Of a DNA stretch of 64,000 bases, positions 44,137 through 53,848 are shown piece after piece (within the stretch, counting starts at the first letter, position 1; each line of letters begins with the position of its first letter). Under the pieces are notes generated by a model. It ran no database searches, had not been told where the DNA came from, and saw nothing but the letters and a program-made list of their open reading frames with translations. Made by a program: the position numbers and the translations under genes. Origin of the DNA: ANME-2 cluster archaeon (GTDB taxonomy: Archaea > Halobacteriota > Methanosarcinia > Methanosarcinales > Methanocomedenaceae); NCBI GenBank assembly GCA_019429385.1, contig JAHYIS010000002.1:82161-146160 (forward strand), read 5' to 3'.

Positions 44137-46065
44137 TTATGTACGTTCCTGCATATCCTTATCCAGTGTATTGAGCAACAGGACATTGTCGATGAACAGT
44201 GAATTGCTCCATCCCAGTGGTATGGCCCATACAGGCCTGCCCGTATGTTTATCCACCTGCTCGGGGAACAGTCCCGGACTTGTTGTTCCTTTGAGGGACC
44301 ATCGGATATATTCCAGTGCACGTTCGATAGTACTGTTAGCACCCGCTTCGTAAGGTGCAAGATACAGCAGCGTTTTTGAAAGCCACAAGGTCAGGACAAG
44401 CCAGGGATTCCCTCCGATATAATGGTCATTCTCATAACGCAGGATGCCCCTGTGTTCATTTACGCTGACAGATAGTCTTGCTTCTATTGTGCGAATGACC
44501 GACCGTATCATTTCCAGTTCATTCCCATGTGCAGGGTCAAGCAGCCTGAATGGGATAATACAACCAAGGATGGATGCATCCACAGTGGTATCCACATGGT
44601 TATCTATGATACCCTTGGCAAAATAACCGTCATCAAGCCACAATCTTCCAAGCATCTGCTGCTTGATGAACTCTGCACGCTCCTGCCAGCGCCTGCTCAA
44701 TCCAATTTCCTGTCTCTCGAGAGCGATATGGGATGCAGCCAGCAGACCGGCATATATGGATGCATTGGTATAGGTAAATATCCCGTAATAGGTTTCCCAC
44801 AGGTCCATGCAAGTATCATGCAGCCCCCTGCCTGTCCTCGACATAAGATGTTCTGCACCCTGTAGCATGAAAAGCCATATCTCATTCAGAAAAAGGTCTT
44901 TGCGGATTCCGTTCAGGGTCTTGTAGTGTTCGTAAGCAGCATACAGGGTTATGGCGGTCTCATCAATTTGGTTGGAATACCTGAAATTACACCAGGAAGG
45001 GGCAATATCCCCGTTAAGCCAGTACCTCTGGAACCATGAACCATCAGGCATCTGTGTTTTTTTGCACCATTTGAAAAAACGTTTTGCATATTCGGGATAC
45101 CCCGCAGATGTCAATGACAGCACTATCTTGGCACTGTCCCTGTTCCAGCAGTATCCGTAACCTCCACATTTCTCAAAACCAGGGTCAAATTCGGGTGCTG
45201 CAATAAACGACCCCTCATCCCTGTCGCTCAAGAGGTCCAGTGTCAATAGCGCCCTTTTATAAGGTATGGCAAATTCTTCTGCACGGCCTGTCAATCCCTC
45301 CGTGGCGCGGGTGCTGTTCAACCATTCATGCCAGTGCTCCTTTGTTTTTTTCAGCAGGGCGCCTACCGGTTTTTCAGATATCTTATGCAGGAATTTATGT
45401 ATCAACACCCGGCTGTCGCTCAAGCCGATATAGACTGTTATCTCTTTGGATTTTCCCTCATCCAGTTCCAGGTCCCAGCCAGCCGCCATGTTCAGGTTGC
45501 CGATATCTTCCATGTTCTTCTGGAGTTTCCCATCTTCCATGTCCTTTTTTGCGTTGGTCCACCAGACGACATCCGTTGCTTTCCCCACCTGCCACTCGTC
45601 AAATGGTGGTATGCCTTTGATGCCTATATGGTGGTCCTGCCAGTACTGGATGAGCATTTTGTGTTCAGGGTCATACAGGTTAGAGTTCTTATGCTGCATC
45701 TCGCCTGCATTGAACTTGGAGTAATAGTAGAACTTTCCCCTGAATGGCACTTTTGTCCTGATCGAGAACCTCCGTACCAGCACCGGTGCATCAGGCAGGA
45801 CAAAATCCGTTATCGTTACCCTGACCCCGTGCTGGGTAAGCCTGGTAACGACCATATTAGTGTCCTTGATATAATTCTGCCTGGATGCCCAATCTATGCT
45901 GTCGAGCCATGAAAGGGTGCCGTTCGTATAGATACATCCCATCGATTCTTCAGCATGCTGGGCAGTGTCCCGTCGAGGGTAGAATAACCCGAATATCTCA
46001 CCTTTGCGACCCATCGTCACCAGCAGTTTCGAGTTTCCCAGAATAACATTTGGCTGTTTTATCAC
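44137..46065 (-). CDS. Glucoamylase-like glycoside hydrolase (GH15)
   Basis: About 642 residues from GTG 46065, which overlaps the V4R stop codon (ATGTGA) and has GAGGGGAAGGG before it; the longer frame merely runs through that gene. N-terminal super-beta-sandwich: VILGNSKLLVTMGRKGEIFGLFYPRRD. Catalytic (alpha/alpha)6 barrel: GYGYCWNRDSAKIVLSL, QIDETAITLYAAYEHY, DLWETYYGIFTYTNASIYAGL with the general acid Glu, and the late GGNPWLVLTLWLSK block with the second acid region. It releases glucose from the ends of alpha-glucans. There is no signal peptide, so it acts in the cytoplasm on stored glucan. Confidence 0.92.
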   Translation of the reverse strand: MIKQPNVILGNSKLLVTMGRKGEIFGLFYPRRDTAQHAEESMGCIYTNGTLSWLDSIDWASRQNYIKDTNMVVTRLTQHGVRVTITDFVLPDAPVLVRRFSIRTKVPFRGKFYYYSKFNAGEMQHKNSNLYDPEHKMLIQYWQDHHIGIKGIPPFDEWQVGKATDVVWWTNAKKDMEDGKLQKNMEDIGNLNMAAGWDLELDEGKSKEITVYIGLSDSRVLIHKFLHKISEKPVGALLKKTKEHWHEWLNSTRATEGLTGRAEEFAIPYKRALLTLDLLSDRDEGSFIAAPEFDPGFEKCGGYGYCWNRDSAKIVLSLTSAGYPEYAKRFFKWCKKTQMPDGSWFQRYWLNGDIAPSWCNFRYSNQIDETAITLYAAYEHYKTLNGIRKDLFLNEIWLFMLQGAEHLMSRTGRGLHDTCMDLWETYYGIFTYTNASIYAGLLAASHIALERQEIGLSRRWQERAEFIKQQMLGRLWLDDGYFAKGIIDNHVDTTVDASILGCIIPFRLLDPAHGNELEMIRSVIRTIEARLSVSVNEHRGILRYENDHYIGGNPWLVLTLWLSKTLLYLAPYEAGANSTIERALEYIRWSLKGTTSPGLFPEQVDKHTGRPVWAIPLGWSNSLFIDNVLLLNTLDKDMQERT

Positions 46066-46862
46066 ATCCCTTCCCCTCTTGCCAGATGCTCGATATTGAA
46101 GATAGGGGCGTGGTAGATAATATGTTCGCAGTACGGGCTGCCAGTACTCTTGCATGCAATTTCGGATACAGACATATTTTCTCCCAGCACCTCGCTGAAA
46201 AACCCGGCAAAATAACCGCTCATGTAACTGCATACTGGTGATTCCCTTCTTTCAAACGTATCTGCGATAAATGAATCCTGGACTGTTATCTTGCCTTTGA
46301 GGGACGGGAAATCAAATTGAATCTGTATCTTGCCCCACCCGCATACCGAGAGAAGTTCGGTCAGTATCACGGTCAGGTTGCTGCGTTCCAGCCAGGCTGT
46401 CTTTGTGAAATACTTAGCCGCATTCGAACCTCCACGCAACCCTGCCAGGAAAAGAAGTGTTTCTGATTGTGGTGCATGCTCGTTCAATATTTTCAGGATG
46501 TCCACAAAGGTGGTAGCTCGTAATAGTATCGCCCTCTCACCAAGGAGTTCCTGCGGGAATCCTGAGGATTGTAGTGATACATTATGGGATATTCCCTTTT
46601 CCACATGAATGACCCCCTCCAGTCTACCCAGCCCTGTTGCCAGTTCTTCCATATCTGCATTTTCATCTACCAGAGTGAAAACTTCGTATTTGACCTTCGC
46701 ATCCGGTAAGGGTCCGGTGAGGTAGCCGAAACGAATTTCTGCCCCGTGTTCATTCAGACATTCTATAACCTCAGCCTGCACATCTGCACTTTTCATTGTT
46801 ACTTTGAACCATGCCAGATGTATATCATCTTCTCCACAGAATAAGCATAAATCGTGTACCAT
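46062..46862 (-). CDS. V4R (4-vinyl reductase) domain sensor protein
   Basis: About 266 residues from ATG 46862, which follows GGAG by five bases; a frame from 46967 is longer but lacks a signal. N-terminal half: two ACT-like regulatory units (LAWFKVTMKSADVQAEVIECL; VKYEVFTLVDENADMEELATGL). C-terminal half: a V4R domain, with GYFAGFFSEVLGENMSVSEI and the Cys-containing CKSTGSPYCEHIIYH end. V4R domains bind small hydrophobic or metal-linked ligands. Its stop is fused to the start of the GH15 gene, so it probably regulates or senses for the polyglucose pathway. No DNA-binding domain is visible. Confidence 0.82.
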   Translation of the reverse strand: MVHDLCLFCGEDDIHLAWFKVTMKSADVQAEVIECLNEHGAEIRFGYLTGPLPDAKVKYEVFTLVDENADMEELATGLGRLEGVIHVEKGISHNVSLQSSGFPQELLGERAILLRATTFVDILKILNEHAPQSETLLFLAGLRGGSNAAKYFTKTAWLERSNLTVILTELLSVCGWGKIQIQFDFPSLKGKITVQDSFIADTFERRESPVCSYMSGYFAGFFSEVLGENMSVSEIACKSTGSPYCEHIIYHAPIFNIEHLARGEGM

Positions 46863-47018
46863 CTTTACTCCCATCACATAGTTGGACGGACTATATAATA
46901 AACGATTGGATTTGAAGGGCCCGATGTATGCAGATGCTTTAAACAACGGAATGAGATATACTATCAACTTTGGTTTGCTTTGGTTATAACAGGTAATTTA
47001 AAAGACCATATACCCGGG

Positions 47019-48236
47019 TCAATCCTGGCTCAGCAAGGATTGCTTCAGTCTTTCGAACACCTTTGTCTTGAAATCCATAATAATTGCCATAAAATTCACT
47101 GCCGCATCATAAGGAGATGAATGAATGCTGAAATAGGAATGTACATCTCCGTCAGCCAGCCATTTGGTACACATATAATAAAAATGGTCAGATGTCAACA
47201 GGTGTTTCCATATCCGGATCAGTTCAGGGTCGCAGGTCTGCCTGACATGCGATTCGAGCAGCATCAGTTCCTGGAAACATCTCCTTTGCATATCGTTACC
47301 CAGCCATGCACTGTGGTCGCGTTCCATATCTGCCCATGAGATGGTCGAAAAATCACCAACATCTATCTCACCAACAGGTTTGAACCGCTCCAGCACTTCT
47401 GATGGTGTATCGAACCTGAGCTTCCTGGCAAGTACCTCGCGCGGGAGTGCCTTGAGAAAATGGAATATCCCGGTATCTTCCCACTGGTGTTCCCCAAATG
47501 TCTCGTAATCCATGAAGATATTAATTACGTCTCCATCTGCAGCAGATGCCCAGGACGCCCATTTGTCTGCAGTCAGAGGGTATTCGCTCCACCACCTGGC
47601 AGAGAACCTGTACCCGATATCATCGCTCAATTTGTAGTTGCGCATAAGCACACCCAGGTCACTGTCCTTTGCCCGGTACACGAAATTAGGAGACCTCCAG
47701 CCCAGCACATGGTCCACTCCCTCTGCCATGATGCCTTTATATCCCATCGATTTGACGGTGTTTGCAATGGAATTGTTATACAGGAGTTCAGTATTGCGGA
47801 AAATTGCCGGTTTGCATCCCAGCAGTTGATAGACCGTATCCCTATGTTCCTGGACCTGCTCTATGAATTCGGTCTTATCTTCGAATAAACTGGACAGGGA
47901 ATGGTAATACGTTTCATCCAGGAATTCCACGCTACCGGACGCCGCCATTTGTTGAAGGCCGTCCAGCACATCCGGTCCCCAGCGTTCGCACTGGCTGAGC
48001 AGAGTGCCGGTCACCGATACGCTAAACCTGAACGTTCCTTTATGCTCGTCAATGAGCCCGAGAAGAAGCTCGTTGGCGGGAAGGTAGCATTTATGTGCTA
48101 CTTTATCGAAGATGCGCTCGTTGGCTGCAGCATCAAAATACCTGTCAAATCCTTCTGTCCGGCCTGGCCAGAACCATTGAAGCCGGTAGGGTTGATGCAT
48201 CTGGAAATAGATGCACACCGATTTTTGAGCGTTCAT
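47019..48236 (-). CDS. GH57 alpha-amylase-type glycoside hydrolase
   Basis: 405 residues. The five GH57 regions are recognisable: CIYFQMHQPYRLQWF at the start, SVSVTGTLLSQCE, IFRNTELLYN with the nucleophile E150, FMDYETFGEHQ with acid/base D243, and a helical C-terminal part. It should cleave or transfer alpha-1,4-glucan chains in the cytoplasm. Its ATG overlaps the stop of the upstream GH57-like gene by four bases. The two share length and layout and come from a duplication. Confidence 0.93.
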   Translation of the reverse strand: MNAQKSVCIYFQMHQPYRLQWFWPGRTEGFDRYFDAAANERIFDKVAHKCYLPANELLLGLIDEHKGTFRFSVSVTGTLLSQCERWGPDVLDGLQQMAASGSVEFLDETYYHSLSSLFEDKTEFIEQVQEHRDTVYQLLGCKPAIFRNTELLYNNSIANTVKSMGYKGIMAEGVDHVLGWRSPNFVYRAKDSDLGVLMRNYKLSDDIGYRFSARWWSEYPLTADKWASWASAADGDVINIFMDYETFGEHQWEDTGIFHFLKALPREVLARKLRFDTPSEVLERFKPVGEIDVGDFSTISWADMERDHSAWLGNDMQRRCFQELMLLESHVRQTCDPELIRIWKHLLTSDHFYYMCTKWLADGDVHSYFSIHSSPYDAAVNFMAIIMDFKTKVFERLKQSLLSQD

Positions 48237-49372
48237 GCTCCCTCCATGATGAGGCGTCTTTTAAAATCAGATAGTATCGAGAAATTATTTACTGCCATTT
48301 CAAAGGACATGGGAGTGTTGTGTGAGTTCATGGATGATAGTATATCCACCTGCTGGAGATAGCCGAATAGTTCCCGGTACTTCGGGTCCCGGGTCTTTTC
48401 AACATAGTGCCCCAGTTCATTCAGTTCATGGAAATACATATGCTGCATGTGATTGCCAAGAAGGTTTGACATGCCGTACTTTACCAGGTTTTCGGTCTGT
48501 AAACCCGGCAATTTCACTGCATCGAAACGGTGAATGGCCTCGGAAGGCGTTATCAGGTCGATGTCATTTTTTTCCAGGTGTAATGGTAACTGTTCAAGAA
48601 AATCAAATATAGGGGCTCCTGCATTATGGTGTCCTCCGAAGGTGGCACAGTCGATGTACAACAGGGTGACATCTCCATCCATGTTACGTATCCATGAAGC
48701 GAATTTTTCGGGATTGAGGGGATAACCAACCCAGTTTTGTGTGGAAAACCGCTTTTCGATGTCCTCGCTCAGGTCTATATGTCTTGTCAGCACGGCCAGG
48801 GTGTTATTGGTAAACACACCTGTGGGCTGGCGCCCGTTGAGTAGATTGCTTGCCCCCTCCGTGATCATTCCGTCAAATCCCATTGTACAACACAGTGATT
48901 CAATAGTTGGAGTGCAGAGCAGGTCAGAGTTCATGAAGATAGTCGTATCGATACCGAATAATTGCTGAATGGTATTTTTATGCATCATGACCTGTTCTTT
49001 AAAAAAAGTCACATTTTTAAAAAGGGAACTGATGGAATTATAATATGGGCTGCAGATGAATTCTACATTGCCGGTGGATGCCAGTTCTTTGAACGAGACC
49101 GTGATCTCGGGGTTCCAGCGGCACTGTTCAAGAAATATCCCTGATAGATTGACAGCATATTTACTATCATATTTCCTGATAGTAGTAAGCAATGCATTGA
49201 TGGTGGGAAGGTATGATGTATTCCACAATTTTGAAAATGATTCGAAATTCTTTTGCATGTCGAAATAGAGGTCCAGGTCCAGTTCGCGGGTATGGCCATC
49301 CCGGGGCAGGTACCATCTGGTATGATAGGGATGATGTACCTGGAAACATATGATGACCGACCTCATACTCAA
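48233..49372 (-). CDS. GH57-like protein lacking key catalytic residues
   Basis: 379 residues, a paralog of the next gene. It keeps the fold signatures (VIICFQVHHPYHTRWYLP; NLSGIFLEQCRW; GYPLNPEKFASWIRNMDGDV), but the nucleophile Glu is Asp (D150 in IFMNSDLLC), and the acid/base block is DCATFGGHH, keeping D241 but losing the adjacent Glu (A243). It is probably inactive or altered, perhaps a glucan-binding or regulatory partner of the active GH57. The overlap ATGA couples the two and would give a fixed ratio. It is first of the minus-strand polyglucose operon. Confidence 0.85.
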   Translation of the reverse strand: MSMRSVIICFQVHHPYHTRWYLPRDGHTRELDLDLYFDMQKNFESFSKLWNTSYLPTINALLTTIRKYDSKYAVNLSGIFLEQCRWNPEITVSFKELASTGNVEFICSPYYNSISSLFKNVTFFKEQVMMHKNTIQQLFGIDTTIFMNSDLLCTPTIESLCCTMGFDGMITEGASNLLNGRQPTGVFTNNTLAVLTRHIDLSEDIEKRFSTQNWVGYPLNPEKFASWIRNMDGDVTLLYIDCATFGGHHNAGAPIFDFLEQLPLHLEKNDIDLITPSEAIHRFDAVKLPGLQTENLVKYGMSNLLGNHMQHMYFHELNELGHYVEKTRDPKYRELFGYLQQVDILSSMNSHNTPMSFEMAVNNFSILSDFKRRLIMEGA

Positions 49373-49663
49373 TTTCCTCTTTATTAATCAGGGAGTTAAT
49401 GAGGATATATCTATTGATTTTGTTTGTGTCATATTCAGTCTCAAATATAGATCTGGTTAATCAGGGAGAATATTTCTATTTATCAGTGGCTGAATAGTTT
49501 TCATTATAGATACCTTTATAGTCCTGCATTTATAACATTTAAAATAGGTTAAACCGTGGGGTCGGGTGTGAGGAGACTCAGATTATTGTCTGAACCGTGT
49601 CTGAACCAGTATGTACCTATGTATCTCATATCCTGAAAACCATTTTAAAAGCAGGTGAAATTA
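49373..49663. promoter_or_regulatory. Divergent control region of the polyglucose genes
   Basis: 291 bases between the degradative (minus) and synthetic (plus) genes. The 12-mer TTAATCAGGGAG occurs twice, at 49384-49395 and 49457-49468. TGTCTGAACC occurs twice in tandem, at 49587-49596 and 49598-49607 (11-bp period). TATA-like stretches are CATTATAGATACC near 49503 and GAGGATATATC near 49400. These repeats are candidate regulator sites. Confidence 0.5.
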
Positions 49664-51502
49664 ATGGTCTCAAAAGAAAATATTGGCGAAAAGGCGGGTG
49701 GACAGAACTGGATAATTCTGGCTGGGGAAGAAGCGGGGCCAATATCAAATAAAATGGGCGGAATCTGGAACGTAATTGATTCCGAAGCTGTCACTATGGC
49801 AAGACTTCTGGATTCAGGAGAGATATCCCAGGTCAACAATACCAGGATTATCGTGGCAGGCCCGTATTATGGGTTCAGTGGTGCGGACTGGAACACAGGA
49901 CTTGACAGGATAACTGACCTGTCTGGTTATGGTGAAGTTGAATTGGATGGTGAGCTGGAAACGGTCCTGCGGGAATTGGAAAAAAACGGCATAAAATTCA
50001 TGACAAGTTCCAGGATGATTGGAAATTATGAGATATTGTATATTCTTTTTGATACCTGTATGTTCAATACAATCTCTACATTGTTTAATGGCCAGGAGAT
50101 GACGCTTTCCAACAAGGTGAAAAGAGAAGCTTATGAACTGATAGAACTGAACTCCTTACAATACGAGACCACGGGGTGTGCAACAGAATATACTCATTAC
50201 CTTAATCTTTCGTTTGCCATATCTGAATTCATACGTATTTTATTGACCTTGAAAGAAAAGGATGCCGAAAAATACCAGGATGAAGCCATATCTGAATTCG
50301 CCCTTTCCCTTACTCAACACGTATCTGTTTCCCTCCATTGCCATGAATTCGGGGTATTCTATACTATTGCACGGCTTGAAAAGATGGGATTGCCTATCAG
50401 GACCGTGGCTACCTTCCATGCCACGATACCGGGTCGTACAGCAGGGTACCGTGCCATAAACAAGATACAGAATAATGACGCGCGTTTCGATACAGGGGTC
50501 AATGAAGCATTTGCCAAACTGGAATCACTGGCATCATATGCTGATGCTGTGACCGCAGTGGGTGATTCCACGAGAAAAGAAGTGCGCCTGTTCTATGGTA
50601 TCGATTCAATACTTGTGCGCAATGGTATTGAAACCATTGAAGGAAGCATGGACTGGGATAATAAAGAATTGTGCCGCAAGAGGATACAGGAGTTCCTGTC
50701 AGATAATCTCTACAAACATTTCAATGGAGAGAAGATTGACCCTGAAAAGATACTTCCCCTATTTACCATATCCAGGATCGAGCTTGAGAATAAGGGATAT
50801 CCTGACCTGCTGGATGCACTTGTGGTGCACGACAGGCTGATCAAGAACCATATTCTTAGTGGCACCATGGACGATGATGTAAAGGTAGTCTGTTTACTTA
50901 TCACAGCCCACGGCCCGAAGAACATGTCCCGTCTGCAGGAAGGTTTTCCGATAAACCTGCCTGTTGAAATACTGGATGGTGAAGAACTGAGGCTTAACCA
51001 GATGATACAGGAGCGCAATCTCCAGTGCGAAAACCTATCCCGGAATACGCGGTCTGTCGCAGCGTGCCTGTATCCACAGTGGATAGGTCCCAATGACGGT
51101 GGATTGAACATGACCTCTGCGGAATTAATGTCTGGATGTGTTGCAGGGATATTCCCTTCAAAGTACGACCCGTTCCTGTTGACCGGACTTGAAGCCGGAG
51201 CACAGGCTACTCCAAGCATTGTAAGCCGGGTTTGCGGGTTCAGTGATGCTTTGAAAACACTCAAGAGGCTTGTTGTGGGTATGGGAGGGGTCGTGGTGGT
51301 GGACAATATCAATATCTCACCCAACGAGACTGTTGTGGATTATGCTCTTGCAATGGATTATTTCACGAGCACGTATATCCAGGATAAAGTGAAATATAAT
51401 CTGTTATGCCAGGAGGCATTTCAACTGGCCAGGGAAATGAACTGGAACATGCCTGCCAAACGTTATTATGAAATATTGACCGGGATAAAATCCGTTCAAT
51501 GA
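49664..51502 (+). CDS. GT3-like glycogen synthase
   Basis: About 612 residues from the ATG at 49664 (AGGTGAA upstream). The N-terminus has WIILAGEEAGPISNKMGGIWNVI, the K-x-GG-I sugar-nucleotide loop of GT3 synthases; then HCHEFGVFYTIARLEKMGLP and TFHATIPGRTAGYR. The C-terminal domain has SRIELENKGYPDLLDAL and the Glu-containing PSKYDPFLLTGLEAGAQATPSI. GT3 enzymes extend glycogen using UDP-glucose. With the GalT-like gene downstream, which may supply nucleotide sugar, it is the main glucan-building enzyme here. Confidence 0.88.
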   Translation: MVSKENIGEKAGGQNWIILAGEEAGPISNKMGGIWNVIDSEAVTMARLLDSGEISQVNNTRIIVAGPYYGFSGADWNTGLDRITDLSGYGEVELDGELETVLRELEKNGIKFMTSSRMIGNYEILYILFDTCMFNTISTLFNGQEMTLSNKVKREAYELIELNSLQYETTGCATEYTHYLNLSFAISEFIRILLTLKEKDAEKYQDEAISEFALSLTQHVSVSLHCHEFGVFYTIARLEKMGLPIRTVATFHATIPGRTAGYRAINKIQNNDARFDTGVNEAFAKLESLASYADAVTAVGDSTRKEVRLFYGIDSILVRNGIETIEGSMDWDNKELCRKRIQEFLSDNLYKHFNGEKIDPEKILPLFTISRIELENKGYPDLLDALVVHDRLIKNHILSGTMDDDVKVVCLLITAHGPKNMSRLQEGFPINLPVEILDGEELRLNQMIQERNLQCENLSRNTRSVAACLYPQWIGPNDGGLNMTSAELMSGCVAGIFPSKYDPFLLTGLEAGAQATPSIVSRVCGFSDALKTLKRLVVGMGGVVVVDNINISPNETVVDYALAMDYFTSTYIQDKVKYNLLCQEAFQLAREMNWNMPAKRYYEILTGIKSVQ

Positions 51503-51523
51503 ACGGTAGAGGGAGAGGAATCG

Positions 51524-52771
51524 TTGAATATAGCTTTTGTAAGCATAGAATTTCCACCAAGGATATTTGGCGGCCTTGGTACGTATGTGACCAGTATGTC
51601 AGCCAAATGTGTTGAAATGGGGCACAGGGTATGGATATTCACACCTAACAATGGCAAAGAATTGCCATTACAGGAAACAATGGATGGGATTGAGGTGTAC
51701 AGGCCCCGGTCAGTCTCATGTGTCGATACATTCAGGCATTTTGCCTCACCAGATACACTTGATAGGTGGGGGGAAGGCGGCATTGATTTTTTATGCGACC
51801 TTATCAGTTACAATCATTTATCTGCACATCTGCTGGAAGACCTGATGGAAACTGAACATATAGATATATGCATAGCACATGACTGGCTCGGGCTTCCGGC
51901 AGCCCTGTCTGTTAAAAGAGATACCGGGATTCCCATCATCTACCATATTCACAGTACAGAAGCCGGACGCTCGCTGGGTTCTCCCAATCCTCAACTTGTT
52001 TCCTTTGAGATGATGGGGATACAGCTTGCTGATACCGTGATCACCGTATCGCATGCTATGAAAGATGAACTGATAACAATGGGCGCTGACCCTGGAAAGG
52101 TCCACGTATGCCATAACGGCATCGATGCAAAGACATTCGCCCCATCACATATCGATAAAAGACAACTATCATTAACACGTAAGCAGTACAATATAGCACC
52201 GGATAATGCGGTCATCCTTTTTTTGGGCCGGCTGGAACAGGTGAAGGGGCCTGATAAACTTGTCAAGGCAATGTCAGAGGTAATCGAATCAAACCCAGCG
52301 GCCAGACTGGTTATGGTTGGGAGCGGTACGCAGGAAGGTCTGATAAGGGATATGATAACACAATATAGTCTTGACCACCATGTTTTTATCAATACATCAT
52401 TTTTAGACGATATCTCGAAGATACACCATTATGCAATGGCAGATGTATGCGTTTTTCCAAGCCTGTACGAGCCTTTTGGTATAGTAGCGCTCGAAGCTAT
52501 GGCTATGGAGAAACCTGTGGTTGCGGGGGCCCGGGGTGTGAGCGGGCTTAGGGAGATAGTGATAACCCCACCAGCGAGCAGACCCACAGGCATGCATGTA
52601 AACCCAATTGACCCCGGAGATATTGCATGGGGTATCAATACGGTATTACATGACCGCGATGTTGCCAGACTTTGGGGGAAGAACGGACGCCAGCGTGTAC
52701 TCGATACTTTTTCCTGGAACAGTATTGCAAAAAAGACCTTGAAGATCTATGAAGGGATAATAAATGCCTGA
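51524..52771 (+). CDS. Glycosyltransferase, GT4/GT5 glycogen synthase-like
   Basis: 415 residues from TTG 51524, which follows GGGAGAGGA. N-terminus: IAFVSIEFPPRIFGGLGTYV, the GGLGTY loop of archaeal starch/glycogen synthase-like proteins. C-terminal GT-B domain: LFLGRLEQVKGPDKLVKAM and PSLYEPFGIVALEAMAMEKPVV with the nucleotide-binding E-x7-E. It probably transfers glucose from UDP- or ADP-glucose to a glucan. It overlaps the following galT-like gene by eight bases. Confidence 0.88.
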   Translation: MNIAFVSIEFPPRIFGGLGTYVTSMSAKCVEMGHRVWIFTPNNGKELPLQETMDGIEVYRPRSVSCVDTFRHFASPDTLDRWGEGGIDFLCDLISYNHLSAHLLEDLMETEHIDICIAHDWLGLPAALSVKRDTGIPIIYHIHSTEAGRSLGSPNPQLVSFEMMGIQLADTVITVSHAMKDELITMGADPGKVHVCHNGIDAKTFAPSHIDKRQLSLTRKQYNIAPDNAVILFLGRLEQVKGPDKLVKAMSEVIESNPAARLVMVGSGTQEGLIRDMITQYSLDHHVFINTSFLDDISKIHHYAMADVCVFPSLYEPFGIVALEAMAMEKPVVAGARGVSGLREIVITPPASRPTGMHVNPIDPGDIAWGINTVLHDRDVARLWGKNGRQRVLDTFSWNSIAKKTLKIYEGIINA

Positions 52772-53762
52772 ACTGAGAAAACATTATTTTTTAGAGGAAT
52801 ACTGTATCATAGCAGCAGAACGTGGCAGGAGACCTTCGGATTTTGTATCGCAACCTGAACTATCAGGTATAACGGATTGTGCGTTCTGTGGTGGTAATGA
52901 AGATAAGACACCGCCTGCTAATGCAGTTTACCGGGCCGGAAAGGTGCTTAAGGATGATGATGGAGAGCGTGTAAAAGAGTGGCAGATACGTTGTATTCCG
53001 AATCTATACCCTGCTTTGAGTCAAGATGCAGTCCCGTTTGAAGCATCATCAGTGCGGCAACAGGAAGGATGGCAGGTTCAAAACGGATACGGATTCCATG
53101 AAGTCATTGTGGAATCTCCACTACATAGCAAGACATTACCTGATCTCACAGACGATGAGATTGGGCTTCTCATGCGTGCATACCGGGACCGCGTTGCATA
53201 TTACCGTTCTCAACGAGGTATCGTATATGTCTCCCTTTTCAAGAATTCGGGCAAGAGTGCGGGTGCATCCCTTGAACATACTCATTCTCAATTGATCGCC
53301 CTGCCGGTACAACCTCCCATACTTCAACAGGAACTGGATGTCATGGCTCATCTTGATAAATGCCCGTATTGCACGATTGCCAGAACCGAATGCGGATCTC
53401 CACGACTGGTGACCAGGAACAGGGATTGGGTTGCGTTCACGCCTTTTAGTTCAAGGTTCCCCTTCGAGGTCTGGCTGTTGCCTTTTAAGCATGTACCAGA
53501 CCTTGTCGCATGTCCGGAAATCGTTCTTGGGTCGCTGGGAATCATTTTGAGGGAAGTGATGAGAAAATATAGACGACTGCTGGGTGAAATGTCCTATAAT
53601 TACCTGTTCTTCCAGGGTCCTGGACCTTATCACCTGAACCTGCGCATCCAGCCAGTACTCACAACGGTTGCAGGTTTTGAGAAAAATACCGGTATCTTCA
53701 TCAATACCATGGCTCCGGAACAGGCAGCAGCAGACCTGAGAAACATCACCGGGATTAAGTGA
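52764..53762 (+). CDS. galT: Galactose-1-phosphate uridylyltransferase-like (GalT)
   Basis: 332 residues, HIT superfamily. Zinc-type CAFCGGNE and CPYCTIART motifs, the catalytic block SAGASLEHTHSQLIALP (HxHxQ, the first His pair accepting the uridylyl group), and the C-terminal FQGPGPYHLNLRIQPVL. It could exchange UMP (or AMP) between sugar phosphates and so provide nucleotide glucose for the transferases on either side. Archaeal GalT-like enzymes are often broader than galactose. It starts eight bases inside the upstream gene. Confidence 0.9.
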   Translation: MPELRKHYFLEEYCIIAAERGRRPSDFVSQPELSGITDCAFCGGNEDKTPPANAVYRAGKVLKDDDGERVKEWQIRCIPNLYPALSQDAVPFEASSVRQQEGWQVQNGYGFHEVIVESPLHSKTLPDLTDDEIGLLMRAYRDRVAYYRSQRGIVYVSLFKNSGKSAGASLEHTHSQLIALPVQPPILQQELDVMAHLDKCPYCTIARTECGSPRLVTRNRDWVAFTPFSSRFPFEVWLLPFKHVPDLVACPEIVLGSLGIILREVMRKYRRLLGEMSYNYLFFQGPGPYHLNLRIQPVLTTVAGFEKNTGIFINTMAPEQAAADLRNITGIK

Positions 53763-53848
53763 GCACAAGTCTTATTATTCAATATGACATTATAATAATC
53801 GTAACTATTCCTTTTTTGGGGGAAAGGATAGTTAATGGGAGTTAAGTA

